Assembly: GCF_947507565.1 (NCBI RefSeq)
Contig: NC_089180.1
Coordinates: forward strand, 1,798,001-1,862,000
Source: Oscarella lobularis
Taxonomy: Eukaryota > Porifera > Homoscleromorpha > Homosclerophorida > Oscarellidae
Length of the DNA: 64,000 bases
Direction: 5' to 3'
Below, piece by piece: positions 32,815 through 43,431 of this stretch. The notes beneath the pieces were generated by a model. It was not told where the DNA came from and made no database searches. It saw only the letters and a list, made by a program, of their open reading frames with translations. Position numbers and translations under genes: made by a program. The number at the start of each line of letters is the position of its first letter. Positions within the stretch are counted from its first letter, which is position 1.

Positions 32815-33270
32815 TCAAATGGTGGATTTCGGCCAGAAAGAAGTTCCCATTTTTGCGTCGGCAACCGTGAAGGCGAGCGTAAGGGGCAAAACGGTACCGC
32901 TTGTCATATACGTGCAGAGGAATATGCGGATGCCGTGCCTGTTGGGTCTACACGGAATACTTGCATTAGAATTGATAAAAATGAACCCACACGTCAAAAT
33001 CCGAAATGGAGGAAATTCGACGTCGACGGTCGAGGTGAGTTGGTTCGGGCAGCCTGAATTCTTCCGAAGCACGCCAAACGGGCTTCAGTTCGAATGACTG
33101 AAGCGACCTCGGAACGGAAGCCAATGCTGTTCGACGAGCACAATGAAAAGCTTAGGAACGAGCTGGGGATCGAAATAGAGGATAGCCTGCTTCCGGCCGA
33201 AGGAGAAGCACAGATCCTGATCCGAAATGGGTTGTCAAAGCCGGTGAACCTGGTGGAGGATGTCTGTCTG
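32815..33270 (+). pseudogene. retroelement aspartic-protease-like fragment
   Basis: VDFGQKEVPIFASATVKASV, VIYVQRN and CLLGLHGILALELI resemble the C-terminal half of a retropepsin-like domain in Gypsy/BEL elements. Next, in another frame, ELGIEIEDSLLPAEGEAQIL is typical of the segment before reverse transcriptase. The active-site DTG is not present. Cut off at about 33270 by the interspersed repeat. Confidence 0.55.
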
Positions 33271-33600
33271 TATGTATGTATGTCTGTTCGTCACGCTCGC
33301 ATTGTGACGTAACATAAAAACCCGTGTTTTCGTACAGCGCATGACATAGGGCCAGAAACGGTGCCCCAAAAAACGCGATTTACGGTGCGAAAATAGAGTT
33401 TTTTCTTTCATAAACGGAAAAAATGCTTAGAAACCCCCGTTTCCAATTGATCTGTGCTATTTTCCGAGTTATAAATTGGCTGAGAAACCGAAACGGCAGT
33501 TTTGATTGTCACGCTCTGACGTCACAATCAAAACGTATCCACTCATGTACAGTATGTGGGTAGGTATGTACGGGTAACAGGAAATATGACCCGTACACAT
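33262..33600. repeat. interspersed repeat, copy C
   Basis: Reverse complement of about 7860-8180 (shared TTTCATAAACGGAAAAAATG / CTTAGAAACCCC). Starts with a TCTGTCTGTATGTATGT stretch that interrupts the retroelement frame. Confidence 0.8.
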
Positions 33601-33625
33601 GCAAATATTTAGCAAATTATGAAAT

Positions 33626-33730
33626 ACTAGAGAATGATGGCCCGGTGTTCACCGTGTTGCCATCATGCAGAGCCTCCCACCGCTTACCGTACGAGAGTGC
33701 ATACCATAGTGTGACGTCATAATTTTTTAT
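33626..33730. repeat. 105-bp dispersed repeat, copy 1
   Basis: ACTAGAGAATGATGGCCCGG to CGTCATAATTTTTTAT, nearly identical to 43432-43536 (three or so mismatches, same orientation). Confidence 0.93.
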
Positions 33731-33891
33731 GTTGTCACATATTCACGTGGTCCTTACAGCCGTTAGCTACTACAGCTCACTCCTACCTACGTACTGTAAA
33801 TACTTGCATGATTGCAATGTTTTCCTAATTAGGCGCTTTTCTGACGTAGTGTATTTGATAATGTGCTCTGTATTCTGTATTTGAGGAGGAC

Positions 33892-34707
33892 ATGACAAGG
33901 ACAGAAGGCCAACGGCTATTGGAATCTGTTGGTGAGATATGCACCAGTTTGGAAAGAGCTTGTCAGGATTGGCCTAAGCAGCTACTGAAAAACGGGAAGG
34001 AAATTCCTGTTTCTCACTTTATACACTGGCTGTGCGAGTCATCGAAGATAACCGCGGCTCCCAAAGTTGCCAACTATAACATTGGAAACGCTGTTGTTTT
34101 CAGCAATTCTTTTAGAAATGTCATACAGGAGACCAGAAAAGAAACCCTTGAAGCTATAGAACAAGTCCTTCTTCCGAAAGCACTTAGTACACTTAAAAAG
34201 AAACTTTGGAACAGTTGTATCAAAGGCTGTCCCAGTCGATGCCCTAGTTGTGGCGTAAAGTGTGAAAAAGAGCATCTCCACCAAGGAAATCACTTTGTAA
34301 GCGAAAAAATGCACCTATTTCCATCATTCAACAAATGGGTTCTACAGAAAGAAGATGGCACAAAGTTCGTCGATCTTGACATGTGTCTTGACCCTTTCGC
34401 GCAAAAGAGGAAAGTGAAAGCTGGTGATAAGAAATATCCTAATTTTCACGATTACCTAAAAGACCAAAAAACTAATTGGCTTCCCTTCGAGGGCAATTCT
34501 GATTTTTCAAAACCTTCCGATAATATCAAGAAAGCGTGGGTGAACTGCCGTCAAGCAATTATATATATGAGAACGTTGGGCGACATAAACGTTATTGATG
34601 ACACTCCTAACGATTGGATAGAAGCTTACGAAGAAAAGGAAAATGAGATTACCGTGGAAATGTTGAACGCTATGCAAGCCAGCGATGAACTGAAATCTAC
34701 GTTTTAG
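33892..34707 (+). CDS. C-terminal part of a VLIG/GVIN-like (very large inducible GTPase) protein
   Basis: A single 271-codon frame. Residues about 105-130 carry GCPSRCPSCGVKCEKEHLH, followed by HFVSEKMHLFPSFNKW, which matches the Cys/His-rich C-terminal segment of interferon-induced very large GTPase-like proteins. Those are giant dynamin-related immune proteins, usually 1500-2400 residues, so this is only the tail; the GTPase and helical parts are not seen upstream, where repeats begin. The frame is intact with a stop at 34705-34707. It could be the last exon of a gene whose 5' part was displaced by repeats, or a retroposed fragment. Start at the ATG after GAGGAGGAC is arbitrary. Confidence 0.6.
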   Translation: MTRTEGQRLLESVGEICTSLERACQDWPKQLLKNGKEIPVSHFIHWLCESSKITAAPKVANYNIGNAVVFSNSFRNVIQETRKETLEAIEQVLLPKALSTLKKKLWNSCIKGCPSRCPSCGVKCEKEHLHQGNHFVSEKMHLFPSFNKWVLQKEDGTKFVDLDMCLDPFAQKRKVKAGDKKYPNFHDYLKDQKTNWLPFEGNSDFSKPSDNIKKAWVNCRQAIIYMRTLGDINVIDDTPNDWIEAYEEKENEITVEMLNAMQASDELKSTF

Positions 34708-34739
34708 GCGCTTGCACAAAGGCGCACATGGTACTACCA

Positions 34740-35000
34740 CATGAGTGTATACGTGAGTACGAGTACACGTAGTTATACATGCGTACATGCATACATACAT
34801 TCATACATACGAACGTACGTATGTGTACGGGTCATATTTCCTGTTACACACGTACATACCCACGCACATACTCGCACATACGGCAGGGCGGACTTTCAAA
34901 GGCGCATGATCAAGCATCAATGAATAGTAGTCAATAATAGTTTATCTGTTTGCGCATGCACGAGTCCCTACCAATTAGGTTATTGCTACGTTTTCCCTGA
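34740..35000. repeat. ACATACGT-rich microsatellite and interspersed repeat end
   Basis: Irregular CATA/CGTA repeats to about 34830, then GTACGGGTCATATTTCCTGT and GGCGGACTTTCAAAGGCGCA as in copies A, B and D. Confidence 0.75.
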
Positions 35001-36600
35001 TGACTATGTCTCACAAAATGGCTTTGGATAAGGTCAATACGCAATGGATAAGCGTCGGGTTTCCGTTAATCGAAGCTTTAGGAAAAAAGCTTCGATTTAA
35101 GGTCCGACGAATTTTTAATTGGGGGAGACAGTTTTCGAGGAGAGCGTGTTGAAATTTTTGAACGCGCATCAAAGCAAAATTTTGTGCAAATCCCCACTCA
35201 GACATAAGCATTAGGGTGTTATAAATCCATGGCAATGATAGGAGAGGCGCTAAATATTTTCGCTTTCTATTTATTTGGTCTCATGTTGCAGCTGTTGACC
35301 ATCCGCGCGCAATTTTTGCCTTCGTGCGGGTAGTTTCTCTACCTCAAACGCATGTGCGATCGGGAGATTACTAAAAGATCTAATAGTTTTGAGCGAAATA
35401 GTTTTCGTTATGCAGATCGGTAATCGCATTTTACAGGACTTCCCCCCTGCGTATCCGCAGACGTAGTCCGTCAGGGAATTGTTAGAAAAACTTTCACTAA
35501 ATGCATTTTCTTACAAAACAGATAGAAATTCAGTAGATACGAGGGAAAATGGGAGCCTACGTAGAATGCGAGTTAGCGGGAGATCACCCTAACAACGACG
35601 CATGCGCTTTTGAAAGTCCGCCCTGCCTATGTGGGGGTATGTACGTACGGGTAACAGGAAATATGACCCGTACACGGCAGGACGGACTTTCAAACGGCAG
35701 GGCGGACTTTCAAATACGCATGCGTCGTAGTTAGGGTGATATCCCGCTATCTCGCGTTCCACGTAGGAGCGCAATTGCCCTCTTAGCCGTTTCATTTCGC
35801 GATTTTTGTAAAGAAAAATTGTTTAGTACTCGTTTCTCTGCCCCTCTGCTGACGGACTACGTATGAGGGTACCCGGGGAGGAAATCCTGTCTAAGGCGAT
35901 AGCAGTTTGCATAACGAGAATTTTCCAAAATTAAACTAACAGGAAACACAGCAATCTTTTAGCCTATAATACAGTCCTGGAAAAAAATGACTCTAAGAAG
36001 GGCGAAAAATTGCGCGCGCTCCGGGACTCAGCTGAAATACCAGACTCCATAAACGGAAAAATAGATCCCTTCTATTCTTGCTATGCGGTAATTTTGGACG
36101 TACACCCTGGAACGTAGCTCTGAGATAAGGTGCAAATCGGTAATGGCATTATTGTGGCTTTGAAAGTCAAGTGAAACGTACGCAATCTCGCTCTCTAAAA
36201 ATCCCCTAATACGGTAAAACTCAAATCAAAGCGTATTTTCAAAGCTTCGATTTGTGAAAACCTGACGGAGGACCCTATCCTAAGCCACGTTGTGACGGTG
36301 GTACATATGTGTACACGCAGTAACATATGTAGCGGTTATCGTTATATGAGCGCGTTGTTCAATTTCAGAGGCGTAGTACTCAATTGACGTCCTCTCGAAA
36401 AAAAAAACGCGTCGATCTCATATGAAAGAATATTTAGTAAGGCTTTGATTTGCAAAATTTTAAGCTTATCCGGTTCGAATTGACCTTATCCGAGGCCATT
36501 TTCTGTGGGAGGGTCTTAATAGAATACACAGACTCGCGCTATTGGCCCATTAGTCATTGTTAGCAGAGCATGCGTATTTGAAAGTCCGCCCTGCCAGCCG
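35000..36600. repeat. nested copies of the interspersed repeat family with large inverted repeat
   Basis: Arms at about 35430-35630 and 35690-35910 are inverted around 35660 (ACGTAGTCCGTCAG versus CTGACGGACTACGT; GCATGCGCTTTTGAAAGTCC versus GGACTTTCAAATACGCATGC). 36360-36600 is the inverse of 3480-3710. No gene recognised in the 1.6 kb. Confidence 0.75.
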
Positions 36601-36610
36601 GCATAGTAGC

Positions 36611-36664
36611 CAGGCCCTTCTCCCTGATCTCCCGTATAAACACGGGAGGGGAGAAGGGCCTGGT
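36611..36664. repeat. hairpin with CCAGGCCCTTCTCCC stems
   Basis: CCAGGCCCTTCTCCCT and GGGGAGAAGGGCCTGG flank an inner CTCCCGT/ACGGGAG stem. Resembles element ends at 26788. Confidence 0.85.
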
Positions 36665-37123
36665 ACTTCTAAGGTGCGAAAAGGTCACGTGGGACCCCCC
36701 TTTGGGGGCAGCGGTCAGTCATGTGCTTCTTTAAATACTTGTCCTAACACCAAGGTAGTATCGCTCTCGTGCACTCGTGCTTACGTCTCGTGCAGGACCC
36801 TGGCTCTCGTGCTTCTCTTCGCTAGCGCACTAGCCGAACAGGTTTTTACAAAGATCGTGCATCGCTTGGTTGGCAGATTCGCAGTTTTCTCTTTTCAACA
36901 TGGTGTCCTCTTTTCGGTGTCATGTAGGCTGAGAGAACATTACGTTCCACTACCACCCTCGCTATAGTCTGGAGGCCAGACCCTCGCTCAGGGAGAGCCT
37001 TGATTAGCGTCCGTGGAAGTACTTATTTCATCGTTGAGGGAAGAGCACTGCGACTTTTTGAAGGAAAGGGTGCGTAGCGTATTGTGACGAAAAAGGATGC
37101 GTGTCGTCAATTGTATTTTTAGG
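36665..37123. other. possible 5' region of the next gene
   Basis: A frame at about 36780-36960 has a hydrophobic stretch (LALVLLFASALAEQVF) like a signal peptide, but no supported splice link to 37124. Confidence 0.3.
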
Positions 37124-37971
37124 CTGCGAAATCAATTTGCTACGAGGTCCTCCAGAATCTTATGCCAGCTACGCTTGAAGCCACGGGTGAGTCCTTCTGC
37201 GTTTTTCCTTTAGACAGAGAAACGGAATCTCTTTGTCTTTTTCCATAAGCAGAAGCCCTCAGTACTGAGAGGGACGCGACGGTCAGATCGAAAAGCAACT
37301 GCAATGAGCAAGTACCTTCAGGCGGAGGACACGGCGGCGAAGGAGACGGCGGTAGCGGTGAAGACGACTCTGGTTTTCACGGCGATGTCGCCGACCAAGC
37401 AATTCTACCAAGCCGCGACCCATTCACGACAGCGTGCAGCTGTGATTTTGCCACGTCTCTCCAGTTGTTTGAGTCTTCCATGAAAAAGCGCTTTCAGCGA
37501 ATTGAAGCGCTGATGGGCGTCCAATGCCGTCTGATCAATGGATTCCTAAAAAGGCTGGATGTAGCCTCACAGCACAAGCAAACGAATCCTATCAACTATG
37601 CCCCTGCTGGGAACAACAGAACTGTTCCCGTTGACCACGGGCTGGCGGGCCCACCGAGTCGTCAGTACAAGGGAAAGGCTCCCCTGCCCGTCGCCCGACC
37701 GCCTCCTCAGCACTATGGAGTTGCTCCCGTTAACCATGAGGGGCTGCCCTCACGTCCTCCTCAGCGCAGCAGGGCTCTCGTCAACAATCAGTGGAATGGA
37801 TTGGCTACGTTTTCTCCACGTCCACCTCTTCCCTCTTCCCTCACTCATTGGTCACTTCCATTTGCTGCTGCAGCTCCTCATCAGAGGAATGTCCCAGCGA
37901 CCGTTAATCAACACAGCCCCTTCTGCTCAATAAGGGGATATAGATTGATTGAGTTCAGTTCTATAGTTTAA
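37124..37971 (+). CDS. uncharacterised Pro/Gly-rich gene, two exons visible
   Basis: The first visible exon (from 37124, SICYEVLQNLMPATLEAT) ends at 37184 with a GTGAGT donor; the 69-bp intron ends in CAG at 37253. The second exon starts with EALSTERDATVRS, has a Gly/Asp-rich tract (GGGHGGEGDGGSGEDDSG), a short helix (KKRFQRIEALMGVQCRLI) and a long Pro-rich C-terminus to the stop at 37969-37971. The splice keeps the frame, which supports the model. No domain is recognised. The low-complexity tail suggests an intrinsically disordered region. Confidence 0.45.
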
Positions 37972-38074
37972 TTAAACAAATTTTGTTGAGTTGGGTTTTT
38001 TCTATTGACTAAGAGAGATACTTTTAATTAAGGATACAGTGAGATTATTTGCGTTTGCCTCAGGCTGCTGTTTC

Positions 38075-38425
38075 AGCCAAGCTAGTCGTCGGAAGAACGA
38101 GGAACTTTCTTGTCTACGAACGAGCCATTTAGAAGAGACCACGATCCGAACGCTGCAGTCACGCGTCTGCAAAATATTAATTAATATAAATATTGCTTGT
38201 CCACCTACTGAAGAATTTCGTCGTAGCGATTCGTCCTCTCCGCGTCGTCAATCAACGAATCGAGAAGAATTTGAGAAACAAAATCGGGAGTCCAAACGGC
38301 ATTCGGCAAAGAATCCGTCTATAATAAAAAAAAGTGAGTCTTCACAAAACGCATTGGAAAAGTCACTCCAAACGGATTCGACGATAGCAAAGCGAAGGAC
38401 TGGTCGCCGCCGGCGAAAATTTTAA
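38075..38425 (+). CDS. unidentified basic C-terminal exon
   Basis: After a plausible acceptor (GCTGTTTCAG) a frame rich in Ser, Lys, Arg and Glu (RRSDSSSPRRQSTNREEFEK) runs to a stop after a run of Arg. No domain recognised. It overlaps the end of the minus-strand RCC1-type gene, giving a convergent pair. Confidence 0.35.
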   Translation, partial: SQASRRKNEELSCLRTSHLEETTIRTLQSRVCKILININIACPPTEEFRRSDSSSPRRQSTNREEFEKQNRESKRHSAKNPSIIKKSESSQNALEKSLQTDSTIAKRRTGRRRRKF

Positions 38426-39350
38426 TAGGACGGCGTCGAGACTCGAAACGACGGCGGGAACTTTCGTCGATTCGCTCAAGTCCAAGCCGTCGGTCAGAGA
38501 CGAATCGCCGTCACCTGGGAAAGAAGAAAGAATTTAGTGGAACGAAGGATCATAATAAAAATAAAGAGATATTCTTACGTCCACAGAGTGTTGAAATTTG
38601 GATCCAAGCACACGCTCTTGCCCGACAAATCGGCGTGAGAATCTGCATTAACTAAAGAAGCAAAGATCTCTAAATTCCCCGTGGATAACCCGTGACGTTT
38701 TCTCACGTGGTGCACGTTTCTCTTCTCTTATTGAAAAAGAGGCTTTTGATTGATTTCTCCATGCCGACATTCGGCGGTGGAATCAAGCCTTTAATTAAAA
38801 CACAATTATTTAATTTAGACACGCGACGATAAATTTTGCTAGCGGTGCATCGATTGAGCAACGTCAATCCGAGCAAATGTTCGCTCAATTGAATGTAGGT
38901 GTGTGATCAGCTGAGGCTCCAACCCACATTACCCTGCTTCCAAATTCCTTTCCGAATGACCCGGCGCTAAATTCCAAGTGTCGCCGTCGACGGCGGCGAC
39001 GGCGGCGTCAGTGTCGGCACGCGCACCAAGTTGATTATCCTTAAAAGAAGAAACCACATTTTAAATAATTAATAATCAATTATTTTATATTATGCACCTG
39101 GTGTTTTCCAAATGTATAGACTTCTCCCAAATCAAGAATCACGACAGAGTGACTGTGTCCCGTAGCGATTCCTTTTGCTTTGCCGGGCAACGGCACCAAA
39201 ATCGGAGCACCACTAAACATAGAACACGTTCAAGAAAACTCCCCCAATTCAATTTTACCAAACGTCTTTGTCCTTCTCACCCAACTGCCCGAACTGATTT
39301 TGCCCGAACGCAAACACCTCACCATTATCCAACAAAACCACTATAAAAAT
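38362..39350 (-). CDS. RCC1-repeat protein, partial
   Basis: Minus-strand exons encode RCC1-type blades: VVLLDNGEVFAFGQNQFGQL (about 39350-39260), PGKAKGIATGHSHSVVILDL plus GEVYTFGKHQ (39214-39095) and DNQLGARADTD (39041-38930), then KSVCLDPNFNTLW (38650-38580) and a Ser/Leu-rich exon (GDGDSSLTDGLDLSES) to a stop near 38362. The xGxxHS and xxYxFGxNxxGQLG patterns are diagnostic for RCC1 propellers, which act as guanine-exchange or docking modules. The upstream exons are not visible; 39512 onward is satellite. Which RCC1 family (HERC, MYCBP2 or other) cannot be settled. Possible frame change near 39240. Confidence 0.6.
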
Positions 39351-39511
39351 AAAAATTAAATTCTATGGTCTATTAATAAATGCGTTGCTTAATTAATTAA
39401 TTAAGTAATTTAAGAAAATCTAATCATATATATAAATATTATTTTAAGTATTATTATTTTCTATTTCATATCTATGGTCTAATAGTAAAAGGCGTCGTTT
39501 AACGTCGCCCC

Positions 39512-40632
39512 TTTTTGACTGGTCTGTGGAATTAATTTCCCCATAGATATCGACTTCTAAAGAACCTTTTGACTGGTCTATGGAATTAATTTCCCCCTAG
39601 ATATCGACTCCTAAGGAACCTCTTGACAGGTCTATGGAATTAATTTCCCCATAGAGATCGACTCAGAAGGAACCTTTTGACTGGTCTATGGAATTAATTT
39701 CCCCATAGATATCGACTTCTAAAGAACATTTTGACTGGCCTATGGAATTAATTTCCACATAGATATCGACTTCTAAAGAATCTTTTGACAGGTCTACGGA
39801 TTAATTTCCCATAGACATCGACTCCAAAGGAACCTTTTGACTGGTCTATGGAATTAATTTCCTAATAGATATCGACTTCTAAGGAACCTTTTGACTGGTC
39901 TATGGAATTAATTTCCACATAGACATCGACTTCTAAAGAATCTTTTGACAGGTCTACGGATTAATTTCCCATAGACATCGACTCCAAAGGAACCTTTTGA
40001 CTGGTCTATGGAATTAATTTCCCAATAGATATCGACTTCTAAGGAACCTTATGACTGGTCTATGGAATTAATTTCCCCATAGACATCGACTAATAAGGAA
40101 CCTTTTGACTGGTCTATGGAATTAATTTCCACATAGATATCGACTTCTAAAGAATCTTTTGACAGGTCTACGGATTAATTTGCCATAGACATTGACTCCA
40201 AAGGAACCTTTTGACTGGTCTATGGAATTAATTTCCCCATAGATATCGACTTCTAAAAAACCTTTTGACAGGTCTATGGAATTAATTTTCTTATGGATAT
40301 CGACTTATAAGGAACCTTTTGACTGGTCTATGGAATTAATTTTCCCATAGATATCGACTTCTAAAGAACCTTTTGACTGGTCTATGGAATTAATTTCCCC
40401 ATAGATATCGACTCCTAAGGAACCTTTGACTGGTCTATGGAATTAATTTCCCCATAGATATCGACTCCTAAGGAACCTTTTGACTGGTCTATGGAATTAA
40501 TTACCCCATAGATATCGACTCCTAAGGAACCTTATGACTGGTCTATGGAATTAATTACCCCATAGATATCGACTCCTAAGGAACCTTATGACTGGTCTAT
40601 GGAATTAATTTCCCCATAGAGATCGACTAATA
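39512..40632 (+). repeat. 54-bp satellite, about 20 copies
   Basis: Monomer: CTTTTGACTGGTCTATGGAA, TTAATTTCCCCATAGATATC, GACTCCTAAGGAAC. Within each monomer CTATGG and CCATAG form a short inverted repeat around AATTAATT. Variants alternate (CTATGG or CTACGG; TCCTAAGG or TTCTAAAG) in blocks of two or three, suggesting higher-order amplification. Confidence 0.97.
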
Positions 40633-41308
40633 ACCCTATATGTGTTAGTTTTGTATATAATATTAAAAGGACCATATGTATTACAGTAGACCACTACAGT
40701 GAGTTTTGCGCTTGCGCAGTTTTCTAGAGCGTCACAAACGTCCCGTGCACCGTTATTAGACGCATGAAGGTAGTATACTGGGTCTCTGTTGTCGTCGCTA
40801 CTAAAGTCACGTGACAAAAACATTAGCGAAAACGGTAGAAATTGGTTGATTTTCGAAAGGACAGGAAAACGACGAAACGTTTTGTCGTTTCGCACATCGT
40901 TTGACGTTAGAATTTTGATGTGAGGCTTCTATGTTCCCCAATATGACGTCAACACTCCACTACGTCATCAGAAATACCCAAAAACGATTGAAAACATATA
41001 CAATTTTGTGTCTATTATAGATAACAGTTTTTTGGTACTAGATACATTTTTTTCAATTTCTTTAGAATAAAAGAAAGTAAATTAGTTCGAATTTTATTTT
41101 TTTAGCGCGCGCTATTTCTTCGATGTCGTTTTTGGCTCATTTTTGATGTTTCACCCATTCAGATGATGTAATAGGATATTCTTTATCTCTGTTTTCTCGC
41201 GTTAGCCGTAAATGTCGCGTTTCGCCCGAAAAAACGCCGATTTCGAGATGGGTGCGCGCGCTAAAAGACGGAATTGTTAAGCGTTTTCTCATTTACTCTC
41301 GTGTCAAT
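40633..41308. other. unique-looking island between satellite arrays
   Basis: Contains GCGCGCGCTATTTC and GGTGCGCGCGCTAAAAG near 41105 and 41247, possible element ends. A 96-codon minus-strand frame at 40605-40895 has no motif. Confidence 0.35.
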
Positions 41309-41452
41309 GGACCCAGAAGAAGCAGCCGCAGCTATTTTGGACGTTTCTGGCGACGCGGAAGACCTTCGATTCGAAGATGAGGACGAAATGGCAAGTTTCG
41401 AAGAGGAATTGCCTGGTTGTCATGGAAACGTGTCGCAAACACTTGTCGTCTA
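41309..41452 (+). CDS. short acidic ORF, possibly an element N-terminus
   Basis: ATG at 41309 opens 47 codons (MDPEEAAAAILDVSGDAEDL, then EDEDEM) ending in TAG. An acidic, Ala-rich start of this kind is seen at the N-terminus of piggyBac-type and other transposases, but nothing downstream confirms it; satellite resumes at 41578. Confidence 0.3.
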
Positions 41453-41577
41453 GACGGTAAGCTATATTTATGCTAACTGTTGCGTTTCTATTGCAGATAA
41501 AAATGAATCCACTCTAACAACACTTTAGTGTTAAGAAAAGCCAGACACTGGAGTGGTACTTTGTCCCGTAAAGGGAT

Positions 41578-41897
41578 AAGGAACCTTTTGACTGGTCTAT
41601 GGAATTAACCACATAGATATCGACTTCTAAAGAATCTTTTGACAGGTCTACGGATTAATTTGCCATAGTCATTGACTCCAAAGGAACCTTTTGACTGGTC
41701 TATGGAATTAATTTCCCCATAGAGATCGACTCCTAAGGAACTTTTTGACTGGTCTATGGAATTAATTTCCCCATAGAGATCGACTCATAAGGAACCTTTT
41801 GACTGGTCTATGGAATTAATTTCCCCATAGATATTGACTTCTAAAGAACTTTTTGACTGGTCTATGGAATTAATTTCCCCGTAGATATCGACTCCTA
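41578..41897 (+). repeat. 54-bp satellite, about six copies
   Basis: Same monomer and orientation as 39512-40632. One monomer at about 41606 has lost part of the AATTAATTTCC core. Confidence 0.95.
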
Positions 41898-41929
41898 TAT
41901 GGCGCGTGGAATATGCCAAAAGGTTGAGA

Positions 41930-42105
41930 TCATGACTTTGGGTTGGGATCGTGAGTTTGGGTTGGAATCGCGAGTTTGGGTTGGGATGGGAAGGTTAGTT
42001 TGGGTTGAGATCGTGAGTTTGGGTTGGGATGTTGAGTTTGGGTTGGGATTGTGAGTTTGGGTTGGGAAGGTGAGTTTGGGTTGAGATCGTGAGTTTGGGT
42101 GAGTC
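41930..42105. repeat. about 20-bp tandem repeat
   Basis: Units of GAGTTTGGGTTGGGATCGT with small length changes, about nine copies. Read on the minus strand it continues the open frame of the adjacent exon as TQTH/LNPN-type repeats. Confidence 0.93.
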
Positions 42106-42420
42106 GCTAGGTGACGGCGCTTGCGGCGCAGACGACTCAGACGGCGACAGCAACGAAGCGTTGACTTCCGGCTGAAGGAACTCCGCGAAACTGTCCTCGC
42201 TCGAGTCGGAGTACGCTATGAGAGGAGGCAGTGATTTGCCGTTGTTGACCCAGTTGTGATACAGCTCCAGTTTGCATAGTACCTAGGATATACAAAGGAG
42301 ACAACGCGCGGTCAGGAGGATTGAATCGCGCGCGGTAAGAAACGAAAAACCGACTTCAAAAAAGCATTCGTCATTGAGCTGATCTAGCGTAGGATAGCCG
42401 GTGAAATCACTGACCTATAG
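41998..42420 (-). CDS. unidentified gene, two exons, C-terminus made of tandem repeats
   Basis: An exon at about 42418-42356 reads VSDFTGYPTLDQLNDECFFE and ends before a short intron. The next starts at about 42283 after a CTAG acceptor and reads LELYHNWVNNGKSLPPLIAY, then a Ser/Pro-rich acidic segment (SDSSEDSFAEF), and then runs in frame through the 20-bp tandem repeat (PKLTISTQTH, LNPN) to a TAA near 42000. The coding part has clear codon texture. Upstream minus-strand pieces near 42530-42480 (MDDLDHWAGGDGDLGG) and 42843-42640 may be earlier exons. The gene lies head-to-head with BTG/Tob. Confidence 0.45.
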
Positions 42421-42923
42421 GTCATATTAATTAAGTACTTAATTAAGCAATTAATTAATTAATTGATTGATTAAGTTAAAAACGCCACGCCTACCGCCGA
42501 GATCGCCATCACCGCCAGCCCAATGGTCAAGATCGTCCATGCTCTATAGGCCATATTATAAGTAATAATTATTAATAATTTTTATTTTTATTAATTATTA
42601 ATTATTAATTAATAATTGATTATTTATTGATTGATTTCGTTCACGAGAAAAGGGCAAATGGAGTTTCCCTAGAGTGCCATGAGATAGAGAATTATCTGCG
42701 TTCTCCTCCGCTTTTATGCTGGACGTCTCAATGAAAAGTTCCGTCTTTCTGAACTTCACGAACGCCTTCACTTCTACAAAATTGGTTTCCGGGGCCGCCG
42801 CCGCTTCGTGCTTTCTTGCAGCACGCCTTGCTACAAAATTCACGGGCGTTTTGCTGTGGCAGCTGCGTAAATTTAGGTCTCCCGGATCTACCCCGGATTA
42901 AATCGTCGCTTTCGTGTCGAACA

Positions 42924-43319
42924 ATGCACGTCGAAATCAAGAAAGCCTGCGATTTTGTCGTATCATTCCTCTCCGATCTATTGATGGAAAAGATCGAAGA
43001 GCTCCGCTACAACCTATCGAAGATCCTCACCGATCGCTACGAGGGCCACTGGTATCCGTCGCAGCCAACCAAAGGAAATGCCTATCGATGTCTCAACATC
43101 GCGCAAGGCGCCGTGGACCCCATTCTCAATCGAGCGATACAACAATCGGGTCTAAACCCGAACGAAATTCGCGAGTACTTTCCCCAAAACTTGAGCGTCT
43201 GGGTCGACCCGAACGAAGTGAGCTATCGCTTCGGCGATGAGGGCTCCACCACAACGCTCTACACACCCCAATTCGACTCTTACACGTCGGCGGAGTCGTC
43301 GTCAGATAGCGAATTATAG
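42924..43319 (+). CDS. BTG/Tob (APRO) family antiproliferative protein
   Basis: BTG/Tob proteins recruit the CCR4-NOT deadenylase (via CAF1) to promote mRNA decay and restrain proliferation. This single-exon frame of 131 residues starts MHVEIKKACDFVVSFLSDLL, the APRO N-terminus. Box A follows (RYEGHWYPSQPTKGNAYRCL) and box B is at residues about 82-103 (REYFPQNLSVWVDPNEVSYR, with the CAF1-contacting W). A Ser-rich tail SSSDSEL ends the protein. The ATG at 42924 is chosen because the domain begins there; the frame is open further upstream but does not match. It is shorter than Tob, closer to BTG1/2 in length. Not interrupted by introns or frame breaks. Confidence 0.92.
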   Translation: MHVEIKKACDFVVSFLSDLLMEKIEELRYNLSKILTDRYEGHWYPSQPTKGNAYRCLNIAQGAVDPILNRAIQQSGLNPNEIREYFPQNLSVWVDPNEVSYRFGDEGSTTTLYTPQFDSYTSAESSSDSEL

Positions 43320-43431
43320 CGACGACGGAAATTTCGTCACATACGGCGGAGAAATGTGGTCTCCGCGACCGCCTAAACAGCTAAGCTAAGCACGTTTTGA
43401 GATCCACTTTCGTGGGTTGATACGAAATAAA

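Noticed and set aside
39512-40632. CRISPR-like array
   Set aside because: Units are contiguous without unique spacers, and the sequence is eukaryotic; this is a satellite.
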